Shown here one piece after another: positions 15,843 to 24,755 of a DNA stretch of 64,000 nt (positions are counted from its first letter, which is position 1; each line of letters starts with the position of its first letter). The notes below the pieces were generated by a model. It searched no databases, was not told the origin of the DNA, and saw only the letters and a list, made by a program, of their open reading frames with translations. Source of the DNA: Lachnospiraceae bacterium (GTDB lineage Bacteria; Bacillota; Clostridia; Lachnospirales; Lachnospiraceae); assembly GCA_030524635.1 (NCBI GenBank), contig JAUNGG010000018.1:1-64000 (forward strand), in the 5' to 3' direction. A program made the translations under genes and the position numbers.

Positions 15843-18800
15843 ATGTCTGACGCAGCAAAAAAGATGGTGTATCAGAAGGTTCCCACAGATTTAAAGTTTG
15901 TGGAACGAGAGAAAGAAGTAGAAACGTTCTGGAAAGAGAACAAGATTTTTGAGAAGAGTATTGAAAGCCGTGCCAAGGGAGAGCCTTATGTATTTTATGA
16001 CGGCCCGCCTACTGCTAACGGCAAGCCTCATATCGGCCATGTGCTGACCCGTGTAATCAAGGATATGATCCCACGCTACCGCACCATGAAGGGATATATG
16101 GTTCCCAGAAAGGCCGGCTGGGATACCCACGGGCTTCCGGTGGAGCTGGAAGTGGAGAAGATGCTGGGCTTGGACGGCAAGGAGCAGATCGAGCAGTATG
16201 GTCTGGAGCCGTTTATCGGCCACTGCAAGGAAAGTGTGTGGAAGTACAAGGGCATGTGGGAGGATTTCTCCGCAACCGTAGGCTTCTGGGCTGATATGGA
16301 TCATCCATATGTTACTTATCATGACGACTATATCGAGTCTGAGTGGTGGGCATTAAAGGAGATCTGGAATAAGGGATTATTATATAAGGGCTTTAAGATC
16401 GTACCTTACTGCCCGCGCTGCGGCACCCCGCTGTCCTCCCATGAGGTAGCTCAGGGCTATAAGGATGTGAAGGAGCGCTCCGCAGTTGCCAGATTTAAGG
16501 TAAAGGGCGAGGATGCTTATATCCTGGCATGGACCACCACGCCCTGGACTCTGCCTTCCAACGTGGCTCTGTGCGTGAACCCGGCGGAGGAGTATGTGAA
16601 GGTAAAGACCGGTGACGGATACACCTATTACATGGCAGGCGCTCTGGTTGGCCAGGTTCTGGGTGAGGATGTGGAAATCCTGGAGACCTATACCGGAAAG
16701 GATTTGGAATATAAAGAATACGAGCCGCTGTTTGACTGTGCAGTGGCCATCTGCGAGAAGCAGCATAAGAAGGCATATTATGTAACCTGCGACAGCTACG
16801 TTACCCTGACAGATGGTACCGGCGTGGTTCATATCGCTCCGGCATTTGGTGAGGACGATGCTAATGTAGGCCGCAAGTATGACCTGCCATTTGTTCAGTT
16901 AGTGGACGGCAAAGGCGAGATGACCAAGGAAACTCCTTACGCAGGTGTGTTCTGCAAGAAGGCTGACCCTATGGTGTTAGAGGACCTGGACAAGAAGGGC
17001 CTGTTATTCTCTGCGCCGAAGTTTGAGCACAGCTATCCGCACTGCTGGAGATGCGGCACTCCGCTGATCTACTATGCGAGAGAATCCTGGTTCATCAAGA
17101 TGACTGCAGTGAAGGAGGATCTGATCCGCAATAACAATACCATCAACTGGATCCCGGAGAGCATCGGCAAGGGACGTTTCGGTGACTGGCTGGAGAATAT
17201 TCAGGATTGGGGCATTTCCAGAAACCGTTACTGGGGCACTCCTCTGAATATCTGGGAGTGTGAGTGCGGCCATATGCATTCCATTGGAAGCCGCGCAGAG
17301 CTTCGCTCCATGAGTCCAAACTATGCTGAGGTGGCAAAGAAGTATGCCAAGGAGATGACGGAGGAGAACGGCTGTGAGGTAGAGCTTCACCGCCCATTTA
17401 TCGACGATGTGACCATCACCTGCCCGAAGTGCGGCAGGCAGATGCACCGGGTACCGGAGGTAATCGACTGCTGGTTTGACTCTGGAGCCATGCCTTTTGC
17501 ACAGCATCATTATCCATTTGAGAATAAGGAGCTGTTCGAGGCACAGTTCCCGGCACAGTTTATTTCAGAGGCAGTCGACCAGACCAGAGGGTGGTTTTAC
17601 TCCCTGCTGGCAGAGTCCACCCTGCTGTTTAACAAGGCGCCTTACGAGAATGTAATCGTTCTGGGCCATGTGCAGGATGAGAATGGCCAGAAGATGAGCA
17701 AGTCCAAAGGCAATGCAGTAGACCCGTTTGACGCCCTTGAAACTTACGGCGCAGATGCCATCCGCTGGTACTTCTACATCAACTCCGCACCGTGGCTGCC
17801 GAACCGGTTCCACGGCAAGGCCGTGACGGAAGGACAGCGGAAGTTTATGGGTACTTTATGGAATACCTATGCATTCTTTGTGCTGTACGCAAATATTGAT
17901 GAATTTGATGCAACAAAATATACCTTAGAATATGATAAGCTTTCCGTTATGGATAAGTGGCTGTTAAGCAAGATGAATTCCATGGTGAAGGCAGTGGATG
18001 ATCATTTAGCCAACTACCGGATCCCGGAGGCAGCCAAGGCTCTGCAGGCATTTGTAGATGACATGAGCAACTGGTATGTGAGAAGAAGCCGTGAGCGTTT
18101 CTGGGCAAAGGGCATGGAGCAGGATAAGATCAATGCTTATGAGGCCCTGTACACGGCCCTGGTGACTACCGCCAAGGCAGCCGCTCCTATGATCCCGTTT
18201 ATGACAGAGGAAATCTACCTGAATCTGGTGAGAAGCATTGACAAGGAGGCTCCGGAAAGCATCCATCTGTGCGACTTCCCGGCTGTAGATGAGTCCATGA
18301 TCGACAAGAAGCTGGAAGAGGACATGGATGAGGTCTTAAAGATCGTAGTTATGGGCCGTGCTGCCAGAAATACTGCCAATATCAAGAACCGCCAGCCCAT
18401 CGGACGGATGTTTGTAAAGGCTGACCATGTGCTGTCTGATTATTATGTGACCATTATCGAGGATGAGCTGAATGTGAAGCAGGTAAGCTTTACCGACGAT
18501 GTGCGGGAGTTTACTTCCTACACCTTTAAGCCCCAGTTAAAGACAGTTGGCCCCAAGTACGGCAAGCAGCTTGGAAATATCCGCACCGCTCTGGCCCAGA
18601 TCGATGGAAATCAGGCCATGGATACCTTAAATGAGTCCGGCGCCCTGACCTTCCAGTTTGGCGATGCCCAGGTGGTACTGACCAAGGATGACTTACTGAT
18701 TGATGTTGCCCAGAAGGACGGCTTTGTCACCGAGGAGGACAACTACGTAACGGTAGTCCTGGATACCAATTTAACTGATGAGCTGATCGAGGAAGGCTTT

Positions 18801-19079
18801 GTAAGAGAGATCATCAGCAAGATCCAGACCATGAGAAAGGAATCTGGCTTTGAGGTAACGGATCATATCCGCGTCTATCTGGCAGATGACAGCGAGAAGG
18901 TTTCCGGCATCTTACGGAAGAATTTAGAAGAAATTGGAAAAGAAGTGCTGGCAGATGAGGTTCGCCTTGGAGCGGACAGCTTAGAGCAGGCGAAAGCCGC
19001 AGCAGGCGAGAAGCCGGTATTTGCAAAGGAATGGAATATTAACGGCGAAAACGTAACCCTTGGTGTTACGAAAGCATAA
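15843..19079 (+). CDS. ileS: Isoleucyl-tRNA synthetase (IleS2-like)
   Basis: A 1078-residue class I synthetase charging tRNA-Ile. The HIGH signature is in NGKPHIGHVLTRVIKDM and the KMSKS loop in GQKMSKSKGNAVDP. Editing-domain features (TTTPWTLPSNVALCVNP, GTGVVHIAPAFGEDD) and Cys pairs such as CPRCG and CPKCG are present. The form FYDGPPTANGKPHIGH, with the long C-terminal region, resembles the eukaryote-like IleS2 clade rather than IleS1 (LHDGPPYANG type). IleS2 enzymes are known for lower mupirocin sensitivity; that is family knowledge, not shown here. The ATG at 15843 has GGAGG 13 bases upstream; in-frame codons further upstream lie in the leader and are not used. Regulated by the T-box. 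Confidence 0.96.
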   Translation: MSDAAKKMVYQKVPTDLKFVEREKEVETFWKENKIFEKSIESRAKGEPYVFYDGPPTANGKPHIGHVLTRVIKDMIPRYRTMKGYMVPRKAGWDTHGLPVELEVEKMLGLDGKEQIEQYGLEPFIGHCKESVWKYKGMWEDFSATVGFWADMDHPYVTYHDDYIESEWWALKEIWNKGLLYKGFKIVPYCPRCGTPLSSHEVAQGYKDVKERSAVARFKVKGEDAYILAWTTTPWTLPSNVALCVNPAEEYVKVKTGDGYTYYMAGALVGQVLGEDVEILETYTGKDLEYKEYEPLFDCAVAICEKQHKKAYYVTCDSYVTLTDGTGVVHIAPAFGEDDANVGRKYDLPFVQLVDGKGEMTKETPYAGVFCKKADPMVLEDLDKKGLLFSAPKFEHSYPHCWRCGTPLIYYARESWFIKMTAVKEDLIRNNNTINWIPESIGKGRFGDWLENIQDWGISRNRYWGTPLNIWECECGHMHSIGSRAELRSMSPNYAEVAKKYAKEMTEENGCEVELHRPFIDDVTITCPKCGRQMHRVPEVIDCWFDSGAMPFAQHHYPFENKELFEAQFPAQFISEAVDQTRGWFYSLLAESTLLFNKAPYENVIVLGHVQDENGQKMSKSKGNAVDPFDALETYGADAIRWYFYINSAPWLPNRFHGKAVTEGQRKFMGTLWNTYAFFVLYANIDEFDATKYTLEYDKLSVMDKWLLSKMNSMVKAVDDHLANYRIPEAAKALQAFVDDMSNWYVRRSRERFWAKGMEQDKINAYEALYTALVTTAKAAAPMIPFMTEEIYLNLVRSIDKEAPESIHLCDFPAVDESMIDKKLEEDMDEVLKIVVMGRAARNTANIKNRQPIGRMFVKADHVLSDYYVTIIEDELNVKQVSFTDDVREFTSYTFKPQLKTVGPKYGKQLGNIRTALAQIDGNQAMDTLNESGALTFQFGDAQVVLTKDDLLIDVAQKDGFVTEEDNYVTVVLDTNLTDELIEEGFVREIISKIQTMRKESGFEVTDHIRVYLADDSEKVSGILRKNLEEIGKEVLADEVRLGADSLEQAKAAAGEKPVFAKEWNINGENVTLGVTKA

Positions 19080-19082
19080 ATG

Positions 19083-19105
19083 TAAGGGGCATATTCTGCC
19101 CCTTA
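19083..19105 (+). terminator. Hairpin after ileS, weak terminator
   Basis: TAAGGGGCA pairs with TGCCCCTTA; no T tract follows, so read-through into glgP is possible. Confidence 0.4.
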
Positions 19106-19151
19106 TCAATGAAAAGAACTAAGCAAGCAAGATATCCATTATGAGGAGGAA

Positions 19152-21623
19152 ATGAAAACTATGAAGAAGGAAATTGGCTTTGACAAGGAGACCTTCAAGA
19201 AGTCCGTAGTGTACAACGTGAAGAGCCTTTACCGCAAAACCATTGATGAGGCCACTCCGGCTCAGGTATTCCAGGCAGTATCCTACGCTGCAAAGGATGT
19301 TATCATTGATCAGTGGATCGCCAGCCATAAGGAATATGAGAAGCAGGATGCCAAGACGGTATACTATCTGTCCATGGAGTTTTTAATGGGCCGTGCTCTT
19401 GGAAACAACCTGATTAACCTCTGCGCATATGGTGAGGTTAAGGAAGCGCTGGATGAGCTGGGCTTTGACTTAAATCTGATCGAGGATCAGGAGCCGGATG
19501 CAGCATTAGGAAACGGCGGTTTAGGCCGTCTGGCAGCATGCTTCCTGGATTCTCTGGCAACCCTGGGCTATCCGGCATACGGCTGCGGTATCCGCTATCG
19601 TTACGGTATGTTCAAGCAGAAAATCGAGAACGGCTTCCAGGTTGAGGTTCCGGATGAGTGGTTAAAGGACGGCAACCCATTTGAGGTGCGCCGCTCTGAG
19701 TACGCTACCGAGGTAAAGTTCGGCGGCTACGTAAGAACCGAGTGGGACGGCAAGAACAACAACTTTATCCAGGAGGGCTATCAGTCCGTACTGGCAGTTC
19801 CATATGATATCCCGGTAGTTGGCTACGGCAACAACGTGGTAAATACCCTTCGTGTATGGGATGCACAGCCAATCAACACCTTTAAGCTGGATGCATTCGA
19901 CCGGGGTGATTATCAGAAGGCTGTTGAGCAGGAGAACCTGGCAAAGAATATCTGTGAGGTTCTGTATCCCAACGACAACCATTATGCAGGCAAGGAGCTG
20001 CGTTTAAAGCAGCAGTACTTCTTCATCTCCGCAAGTGTACAGAGAGCAGTTGCCAAGTACATGGAGAAGCATGATGACATTCATAAGTTCCATGAGAAGG
20101 TAGTGTTCCAGTTAAATGATACCCATCCAACGGTAGCTGTTGCTGAGTTAATGCGTATCCTGTTAGACGTTTACCATCTGTCCTGGGATGAGGCATGGGC
20201 AGTGACCACCAAGACCTGCGCTTACACCAACCACACCATCATGGCAGAGGCTCTGGAAAAGTGGCCCATCGAGCTGTTCTCCAGACTGCTTCCTCGTGTA
20301 TACCAGATCGTGGAGGAGATCAACCGCCGCTTCATCGCGGATATCCAGGCCAAGTTCCCTGGCGATCAGGAGAAGGTACGGAAGATGGCCATTATTTACG
20401 ATGGCCAGGTAAAGATGGCTCACTTAGCCATCGCAGGCAGCTTCTCCGTAAACGGTGTTGCAAGACTGCATACTGAGATCTTAAAGAATCAGGAGTTAAA
20501 GTCCTTCTACCAGATGTATCCGGAGAAGTTCAACAACAAGACCAACGGTATCACCCAGAGACGTTTCCTGCTTCACGGCAACCCATTATTAGCAGACTGG
20601 GTAACCTCCAAGATCGGCGATGAGTGGATCACCGACCTTCCCCATATCAAGAGACTGTCCATCTATGCCAACGATGAAAAGTGCCAGCAGGAGTTTATGA
20701 ACATCAAATACCAGAACAAGATCCGTCTGGCTAAGTACATCAAGGAGCATAACGGCATTGATGTAGACCCACGTTCCATCTTTGATGTACAGGTTAAGCG
20801 TCTGCACGAGTATAAGCGTCAGCTGATGAACATCCTGCATGTAATGTACCTGTATAACCAGTTAAAGGACAATCCAAATATGGATATCGTTCCAAGAACC
20901 TTTATTTTCGGTGCGAAGGCAGCAGCCGGCTACAAGAGAGCAAAGCTGACCATCAAGCTGATCAACTCCGTAGCAGATGTGATCAATAACGATAAGAGCA
21001 TCAACGGCAAGATCAAGGTTGTCTTCATCGAGGATTACCGGGTATCCAATGCAGAGATCATCTTCGCAGCAGCTGATGTCAGCGAGCAGATCTCTACCGC
21101 ATCCAAGGAAGCTTCCGGTACCGGCAACATGAAGTTTATGTTAAACGGTGCTCTGACCTTAGGAACCATGGACGGCGCTAACGTTGAGATCGTGGAAGAG
21201 GTTGGCGAGGATAAGGCATTTATCTTCGGTGCATCTTCGGATGAGATCATCAACTACGAGAACAACGGCGGTTACTACCCAATGGATATCTTCAACAATG
21301 ATCAGGATATCCGCCGGGTGCTGATGCAGCTGATCAACGGCTACTATTCTCCAAACGATCCAGAGCTGTTTAGGGATATCTACAACTCCCTGCTGAACAC
21401 CCAGAGCAGCGACCGTGCCGACACCTACTTTATCTTAAAGGACTTCCGCTCCTACGCAGAAGCTCATGAGCGGATCGACCAGGCATACCGCAATGAGAAG
21501 TGGTGGGCACAGGCTGCCATCGAGAATGTGGCACACAGCGGCAAGTTCACCTCTGACCGTACCATCGAAGAGTATGTAAGAGATATCTGGCACTTAGACC
21601 GGGTTAAGGTTGAGCTGAACTAA
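19152..21623 (+). CDS. glgP: Glycogen/maltodextrin phosphorylase
   Basis: An approximately 820-residue GT35 alpha-glucan phosphorylase that releases glucose 1-phosphate from glycogen or maltodextrins. YLSMEFLMGRALGNNL and EPDAALGNGGLGRLAACFLD are family blocks. The pyridoxal phosphate site lies in STASKEASGTGNMKFMLNG near the C-terminal third. Two ATGs, 19152 and 19161, share the AGGAGG at 19144-19149; spacing is 2 bases for the first and 11 for the second, so either may be used and the downstream one is plausible. No other glycogen gene is nearby. A strong hairpin follows whose 3' arm carries the spoIID ribosome binding site. Confidence 0.95.
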   Translation: MKTMKKEIGFDKETFKKSVVYNVKSLYRKTIDEATPAQVFQAVSYAAKDVIIDQWIASHKEYEKQDAKTVYYLSMEFLMGRALGNNLINLCAYGEVKEALDELGFDLNLIEDQEPDAALGNGGLGRLAACFLDSLATLGYPAYGCGIRYRYGMFKQKIENGFQVEVPDEWLKDGNPFEVRRSEYATEVKFGGYVRTEWDGKNNNFIQEGYQSVLAVPYDIPVVGYGNNVVNTLRVWDAQPINTFKLDAFDRGDYQKAVEQENLAKNICEVLYPNDNHYAGKELRLKQQYFFISASVQRAVAKYMEKHDDIHKFHEKVVFQLNDTHPTVAVAELMRILLDVYHLSWDEAWAVTTKTCAYTNHTIMAEALEKWPIELFSRLLPRVYQIVEEINRRFIADIQAKFPGDQEKVRKMAIIYDGQVKMAHLAIAGSFSVNGVARLHTEILKNQELKSFYQMYPEKFNNKTNGITQRRFLLHGNPLLADWVTSKIGDEWITDLPHIKRLSIYANDEKCQQEFMNIKYQNKIRLAKYIKEHNGIDVDPRSIFDVQVKRLHEYKRQLMNILHVMYLYNQLKDNPNMDIVPRTFIFGAKAAAGYKRAKLTIKLINSVADVINNDKSINGKIKVVFIEDYRVSNAEIIFAAADVSEQISTASKEASGTGNMKFMLNGALTLGTMDGANVEIVEEVGEDKAFIFGASSDEIINYENNGGYYPMDIFNNDQDIRRVLMQLINGYYSPNDPELFRDIYNSLLNTQSSDRADTYFILKDFRSYAEAHERIDQAYRNEKWWAQAAIENVAHSGKFTSDRTIEEYVRDIWHLDRVKVELN

Positions 21624-21643
21624 TGAAAGAAAGCATCTTTCGA

Positions 21644-21693
21644 TAAAAGGCGCGTCTTTTGCGCCGTCAATCGGATTACAGGGTTCCTGTAAT
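21644..21693 (-). repeat. Dispersed palindromic repeat (family B)
   Basis: On the minus strand it reads ATTACAGG...CCTGTAAT hairpin, then CCGATTGACGGCGCAAAA and GACGCGCCTTTTA. The same order of parts occurs at 37081-37142 on the plus strand. Confidence 0.7.
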
Positions 21694-21702
21694 ATCAGAG
21701 AG

Positions 21703-21740
21703 CGCTTCCTCATACATTGAGTATGAGGAGGCGTTTTTTT
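21703..21740 (+). terminator. Terminator after glgP overlapping the spoIID ribosome binding site
   Basis: CGCTTCCTCATAC (21703-21715) pairs with GTATGAGGAGGCG (21721-21733), followed by T7. The AGGAGG used by spoIID lies within the 3' arm and the spoIID ATG begins directly after the T run. Confidence 0.9.
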
Positions 21741-22685
21741 ATGAAATGGAAGAAGGTGTGCTTGATCTTTTTGGGGGCCTGCTGCTTTCCCTATGTGGTG
21801 ACGCTTGGGTGGACAGGCAGTGTAAGCGGAAGTGAGCGGGTGCTGGAACGGATGGGAAATGGAAATCCATCACTCACCAGCGGAAAAATCGTGATCCTGG
21901 ACCGGGATACCACCAGCTTCCTGGATGTGGAGCAGTATCTGGTGGGCGTGGTAGCCAGGCAGATTCCGGCGGAATATGAGCTGGAGGCGCTGAAGGCCCA
22001 GGCGGTGATCGCCAGAACCTACATTTACCAGCAGATGGCAGGAGCGGCCCAGATCCCGGAATCCTCACTGGATATGGACTATCTGGAGGAGGCCCAGCTG
22101 GAACGGATGTGGGGGACAAAACAGTTCATGGAATTATATGGGAAGATCGAGCAGGCAGTGTGGGAGACAAACGGTCTGGTGATGGAATATGAGGGCAGTT
22201 ATATTGACGCCTGGTTCAGCCGCTGCAGTGCCGGAAAAACAAGGCCTGGAGATGAAGCTCACCCCTATCTGGCCAGTGTAGACTGCCCAAAGGATCTGGA
22301 GGCAGATGGTTACCTGCAGATTAAGGAATGGACGCCGGATGAATTCTCCCGCCTGATCAGCAGCATTCCGGACGGCGGCCCGGTGTCGGCAGACCAGGTG
22401 CCGGAAACGATTCAGATCGGAGCGCGGGATGAAGCCGGATATGTTTCTGTGGTGCAGATTGGAAATTACCAATTTACAGGGGATGAAGTGCGGTACGCCC
22501 TGAATCTAAATTCCTCCTTTTTCCGGCTGGAGGATTATGAAGGGAATGTGCGGGCTGTGGTAAAGGGGATCGGCCATGGATACGGCATGAGTCAGTACGA
22601 TGCCAACCGGAAGGCGGCAGAGGGGTGGGGCTTTGAGGAGATCCTGCATTATTTTTATCAAAATATTATGTTGATTTCTGAATAA
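21741..22685 (+). CDS. spoIID: Stage II sporulation protein D (SpoIID/LytB-type transglycosylase)
   Basis: A 314-residue sporulation protein that, in characterised spore formers, degrades peptidoglycan at the septum during engulfment as part of the DMP complex. An N-terminal membrane anchor (VCLIFLGACCFPYVVTLGW) is followed by the SpoIID core: VEQYLVGVVARQIPAEYELE, ALKAQAVIARTYIYQQM, AWFSRCSAGKT and the C-terminal GIGHGYGMSQYDANRKA. The ATG at 21741 is 9 bases after GGAGG, and both abut the preceding terminator. The spoIIQ-like gene follows 40 bases later, the same pairing as in Bacillus. Sporulation sigma control is expected but no sigma-E box was identified. Confidence 0.93.
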   Translation: MKWKKVCLIFLGACCFPYVVTLGWTGSVSGSERVLERMGNGNPSLTSGKIVILDRDTTSFLDVEQYLVGVVARQIPAEYELEALKAQAVIARTYIYQQMAGAAQIPESSLDMDYLEEAQLERMWGTKQFMELYGKIEQAVWETNGLVMEYEGSYIDAWFSRCSAGKTRPGDEAHPYLASVDCPKDLEADGYLQIKEWTPDEFSRLISSIPDGGPVSADQVPETIQIGARDEAGYVSVVQIGNYQFTGDEVRYALNLNSSFFRLEDYEGNVRAVVKGIGHGYGMSQYDANRKAAEGWGFEEILHYFYQNIMLISE

Positions 22686-22725
22686 GTCCTTTCGCTTTGG
22701 TAAGAATATTACCGAGGTGATAAAT

Positions 22726-23601
22726 GTGAAGGAAAAAGTAAATCAATTGTTCAAGGATAAGCTTACCCTTGTCATGTTGGTGTTGGGCCTGCTGACTATA
22801 GTAGCTGCGGCAGGCGTGGTCACTCTGCAAAGAGGACAGACAGAAGAAAGCCCGTACTTAAATCTGGAGGGCGACCCGGAGCATCTGGTAGATGGAGCCG
22901 GAGAAGGACAAATGCAGACAGAAGGAGCTTTTGATGCCGGACAGGGAACTGGCGCACTGGCTGATGGAAGTGCAGCCGGCGAGGCTGGTGAGGGTTTGGA
23001 TGGAAGCACGGCTGGAACCGGCAGCCAGAAGCAGTCAGCAGATGCAGCAGCAGAAGGACAGGATGGCAGCGGCTCGGAGCAGCTGGCGGCTGACCATGGA
23101 GCAGCAGCCGGCAGTACCGATGGCCTGTCAGAAGAGGCTGCTCTGGCTGGAGCTGGTCTGGATGCGGCAACCGGCCTGGTGCTGAATTTTGCCCAGACCC
23201 AGTCCATGCTGTGGCCGGTGGAGGGCAATGTACTGCTGGATTACAACATGGATTCCACCATCTACTTCCCAACTCTGGAGCAGTATAAGTGCAATCCGGG
23301 CCTGGTGATCCAGGGAGATGTGAGCCAGCCGGTGACTGCTCCCGCCAATGCCAGGGTGATGGAGGCAGGAACTAACGAGGAGATTGGAAATTATCTGGTG
23401 TTAGACCTTGGGGATGATTACGCTCTGACCTGCGGACAGCTGAAGGAGGTTCAGGCAGTGGAGGGCGAATATCTGGAAAAAGGGCAGATATTAGGCTATG
23501 TAGCGGAGCCTACCAAGTATTATACCCTGGAAGGGCCGAATGTATTTCTGGAGCTTACCAAGGATGGAAAGACGGTAGATCCTCTGGACTATCTGGAATA
23601 A
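22726..23601 (+). CDS. SpoIIQ-like protein with degenerate LytM (M23) domain
   Basis: A 291-residue bitopic protein. The N-terminal membrane helix (LTLVMLVLGLLTIVAAAGVV) is followed by a long Gly/Ala/Glu-rich low-complexity linker (about residues 45-150) and a C-terminal M23/LytM fold (WPVEGNVLLDYNMD; VTAPANARVMEAG; PNVFLELTKDGKTVDP). In active M23 enzymes the metal ligands are in HxGxD and HxH. Here the first His position is Asn-Pro and the second motif reads VFLEL, so both metal sites are lost. That suggests a structural role, like the SpoIIQ channel partner of SpoIIIAH. The GTG at 22726 is chosen for its GAGGTGAT spacing. Position after spoIID supports the SpoIIQ call. Confidence 0.85.
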   Translation: MKEKVNQLFKDKLTLVMLVLGLLTIVAAAGVVTLQRGQTEESPYLNLEGDPEHLVDGAGEGQMQTEGAFDAGQGTGALADGSAAGEAGEGLDGSTAGTGSQKQSADAAAEGQDGSGSEQLAADHGAAAGSTDGLSEEAALAGAGLDAATGLVLNFAQTQSMLWPVEGNVLLDYNMDSTIYFPTLEQYKCNPGLVIQGDVSQPVTAPANARVMEAGTNEEIGNYLVLDLGDDYALTCGQLKEVQAVEGEYLEKGQILGYVAEPTKYYTLEGPNVFLELTKDGKTVDPLDYLE

Positions 23602-23647
23602 GGTGCACAAGCCATGATGGAACGATGCAGGTGAAGTAAGAAAAATG

Positions 23648-23780
23648 GTAACTGTTCAGTAGGTCTGCGCACTTGCTGCGCTGACCGTAAGAAAACGTGG
23701 AATAGCAGGCAAAAATCCCATCGCCGCAGGCGATTTTCAATGGATTTTTGCTCGTAACTGTGAGGGTACTGAACAGTTAC
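23648..23780 (+). repeat. 133-bp fold-back element with 14-bp perfect terminal inverted repeats (family A)
   Basis: Ends GTAACTGTTCAGTA (23648-23661) and TACTGAACAGTTAC (23767-23780) are exact reverse complements. Inside are GCAAAAATCC (23709-23718) with GGATTTTTGC (23742-23751), enclosing ATCGCCGCAGGCGAT. The right end also forms the 29-bp unit seen elsewhere (23753-23781). It contains no gene and resembles a miniature inverted-repeat element or a repeat encoding a structured RNA. Confidence 0.8.
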
Positions 23781-23797
23781 GAAAAATAAAAGATAAC

Positions 23798-23838
23798 AAA
23801 AACGGCCTCAGGTCAGGACGCCCTGTGAGCCGTTTTTT
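23798..23838 (+). terminator. Terminator after the spoIIQ-like gene
   Basis: AAACGGCCTCAGG pairs with CCTGTGAGCCGTTT, with one small mismatch, then T7. Confidence 0.85.
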
Positions 23839-23959
23839 TGCATTTTATGCTTCTGGATTGAATTCTGTTAAAAAAGTAGTCATATTTACAAAGGTTTTAC
23901 ATATCCTTTCATTGTGCGGTCTAGGAAAAATATTGGTAAGCTAAAAGGAAGAAATTGAT

Positions 23960-24601
23960 ATGATGACGGGAGAAAACCGGGTGATGAAGCATCAGGATTT
24001 GAGAAAATTTCAAAGCAGTTCGTTCCAGATCAAAAGCAGCTGTGCCATTCGCATGCTGACAGCAAAGCTCCAGCTGGCAGATGCGGAGCTGTCGTTAAAG
24101 CTTGGGAGAAATGTGCTGGTTCACACCAGCGGACGGATCAAAACAGTGGAGAGCATTTTGGCAAAATGCAGGAAAAAAGGATATGAGCCTACATACGAGA
24201 ATGCCATGGAGAAGATCAATGATATCATCGGTGTGCGGGCGGTATGCTCCTTTGAGGATGATGTGTACCGGATGGCAGAGATTCTGTACACCCATAAGGA
24301 TCTGAAGATCATAAAGAAAAAGGATTACATCAAGGAGCCCAAAAGCTCCGGCTACCGCAGTCTCCATCTGATCGTGGAGCTTCCCATTTATTTTCAGAGG
24401 GAAACCCAGTGGGTCCGGGCAGAGATCCAGCTGCGGACTCCGGCTATGGATTTCTGGGCCGGGGTGGATCACCAGCTCCGGTATAAGAAAGGAAAGAAGG
24501 AAGCGATCCTGATTGGGGAGGAATTAAAGCAGTATTCCCAGGCTGTGGCAGAACTGGATCAGAAGATGGTGGAGCTGCGGAAGCGGATCGATGCCATTTA
24601 A
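23960..24601 (+). CDS. Small alarmone synthetase (RelA/SpoT synthetase domain, RelQ/YjbM-like)
   Basis: A 213-residue protein consisting only of a (p)ppGpp synthetase domain. It lacks the HD hydrolase and TGS/ACT regions of full-length Rel. Conserved stretches are NDIIGVRAVCSFEDDVYRMA, DYIKEPKSSGYRSLHLIVEL (with the Tyr of the GTP-stacking loop) and EIQLRTPAMDFWAGVDHQL. It would transfer pyrophosphate from ATP to GDP, GTP or GMP as a stress signal. AAGGAAG precedes the ATG. It is flanked by the terminator-bearing repeat region upstream and an RpiR regulator downstream with its own promoter, so it appears monocistronic. Confidence 0.92.
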   Translation: MMTGENRVMKHQDLRKFQSSSFQIKSSCAIRMLTAKLQLADAELSLKLGRNVLVHTSGRIKTVESILAKCRKKGYEPTYENAMEKINDIIGVRAVCSFEDDVYRMAEILYTHKDLKIIKKKDYIKEPKSSGYRSLHLIVELPIYFQRETQWVRAEIQLRTPAMDFWAGVDHQLRYKKGKKEAILIGEELKQYSQAVAELDQKMVELRKRIDAI

Positions 24602-24680
24602 GCTGGTATTGTTTGGGTTGCTGTGAACGCACGGGAACAGTAACTTTGGTGTGAAAGCCTGAGGAAGCTTTCGTTATTTT

Positions 24681-24709
24681 TTGACAGAACCCGGAAAGTA
24701 GAGTATGAT
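24681..24709 (+). promoter_or_regulatory. Promoter of the RpiR-family regulator
   Basis: Consensus TTGACA and TATGAT with a 17-base spacer. The expected transcript start near 24716 supports the internal ATG at 24756 over the upstream ATG at 24705. Confidence 0.85.
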
Positions 24710-24755
24710 GAAAGCAGGAAATCATCAATTCATTAAATCTACATGGGGGAATGTC

